Positions 63,192 to 64,000 of a stretch of 64,000 bases of DNA are shown here, one piece after another. Positions within the stretch are counted from its first letter, which is position 1. Every line of letters starts with the position of its first letter. The notes beneath the pieces were generated by a model that was not told the DNA's origin, made no database searches, and saw nothing but the letters and a program-made list of their open reading frames with translations. The DNA is from an uncultured Desulfobulbaceae bacterium (GTDB lineage Bacteria > Desulfobacterota > Desulfobulbia > Desulfobulbales > BM004): NCBI GenBank assembly GCA_947259115.1, contig CAMYKS010000021.1, forward strand, positions 40,550-104,549, written 5' to 3'. The translations under genes and the position numbers were made by a program.

Positions 63192-63360
63192 AAGAGGCTG
63201 CAAGCTTTATATACAATAATTGCAGCCAATCTCTCGCCGCTTCGCTGCTGCCGATTCACTGCCGTTCTGCTGAGTTGCTGCTCTGCAATGGGTGGATTAT
63301 TTTGCGCTGCCCGCAAAGAACGGGCGCTTCGGAAAGCCGACCCCTTTCATACCCCCTCTG

Positions 63361-63462
63361 AGTTGAAGTTTATAGCCCTCAGGTAAGCGACCGAAGGGGA
63401 GACTCCGAGGGGGTTTATACCCCTCAAGGGGGCACTAAAAAGAGTACCCTGTATTTAAGGGC
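63361..63462. repeat. Copy B of the modular dispersed repeat
   Basis: CCCTCAGGTAAGCGACCGAAGGGGAGACTCCGAGGGGGTTTATACCCCTC ... ACCCTGTATTTAAGGGC. Confidence 0.75.
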
Positions 63463-63498
63463 ACACTAAAAACAAGGATAATAAACAGAATTTAACAT

Positions 63499-63538
63499 AA
63501 AAAAAGCCGAGCTGTCTCTCAGAGAACTCGGCTTTTTA
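63499..63538 (-). terminator. Rho-independent terminator (bidirectional in appearance)
   Basis: AAAAAAAGCCGAG...CTCGGCTTTTT. Confidence 0.85.
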
Positions 63539-63558
63539 CAGTCATACTGATGATGGGC

Positions 63559-63738
63559 TTAGTTACAGTCAGAGAGCCATAGGCAGTTCTCCTGACCGCA
63601 GAAACTTGCTGCACCGGTTTGAAAACAAGGAGTGTTCTCCTCAGCCGTCTGGATTGTTCGAACCAGTTCCGCCTTTTTCCTTTTGCCTACTTTCAGTCCC
63701 ATATTCCTTGCAATACCTTGAATCTCTTTTACAGTCAT
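63559..63738 (-). CDS. Small SAP-domain-like protein with C-terminal Cys motif
   Basis: MTVKEIQGIARNMGLKVGKRKKAELVRTIQTAEENTPCFQTGAASFCGQENCLWLSDCN; RBS AGGAGG just upstream. Confidence 0.75.
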   Translation of the reverse strand: MTVKEIQGIARNMGLKVGKRKKAELVRTIQTAEENTPCFQTGAASFCGQENCLWLSDCN

Positions 63739-64000
63739 TTTTGCACCTCCTCTGTGCCATCTACTTAAATGAAAAAATATGCACCTAAAGCTTAAATTTA
63801 AAAACGCATGAAGATACGTTTTTGTTAATTGTCTGTCAATAGCTTTTTTAGATAACGTGTTGGAAATAGGATTGAAAAACTGAATTACATGGAAATAAAA
63901 AGGTAGTGTCAAGAATCTTTCGCACATTTCATTTGGCTGTGGCCTCGGTATAGTTTTCAGGCAGCTGTCATTTTCTTCTCCAATTCCATTTCTCTTAACA

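Overview
The 64 kb window looks chromosomal and resembles a Desulfobacterota (Desulfobulbales-like) anaerobe; the taxonomy is inferred from gene content only. No rRNA, tRNA, CRISPR array, transposase or prophage was recognised. Main blocks: (1) 0-10 kb: an NtrC-type regulator tail, a napFDAGHB periplasmic nitrate reductase cluster without napC, then a molybdenum-cofactor operon (moaA, moaC-moaB fusion, moeA, MOSC) behind a consensus promoter and a Moco riboswitch. (2) 10-30 kb: accessory secreted and regulatory genes (Spy-like, GbsR/NmrA pair, PilZ, cNMP-binding, Bfd-like, FBPase, MFS, rubredoxin, Cache sensor, secreted alpha/beta-hydrolase pair, PAS-GGDEF, HerA/DUF853, Rap1a-like). (3) 30-44 kb: glnS, ribD, nrdR, dCMP deaminase, glyA, rpiB and a fatty-acid synthesis operon in which acyl-CoA dehydrogenase, etfB and a ferredoxin-domain etfA sit between fabH and fabG. 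(4) 45-50 kb: an mla lipid-transport operon with a dispersed repeat between mlaE and mlaF. (5) 50-64 kb: a CMD-family/radical-SAM ArsS-like pair whose second gene appears to be a selenoprotein (in-frame TGA plus a bSECIS-like hairpin; the ORF track stops too early), a tetraheme cytochrome c3, glyS, folE2, galT, dksA-like, dnaJ, rpoZ, purA and tatBC. The observations I rate highest are the selenocysteine readthrough, the Bcd/Etf insertion in the FAS II operon, the modular palindromic repeat family, and the Moco riboswitch whose P1 stem contains the moaA Shine-Dalgarno.
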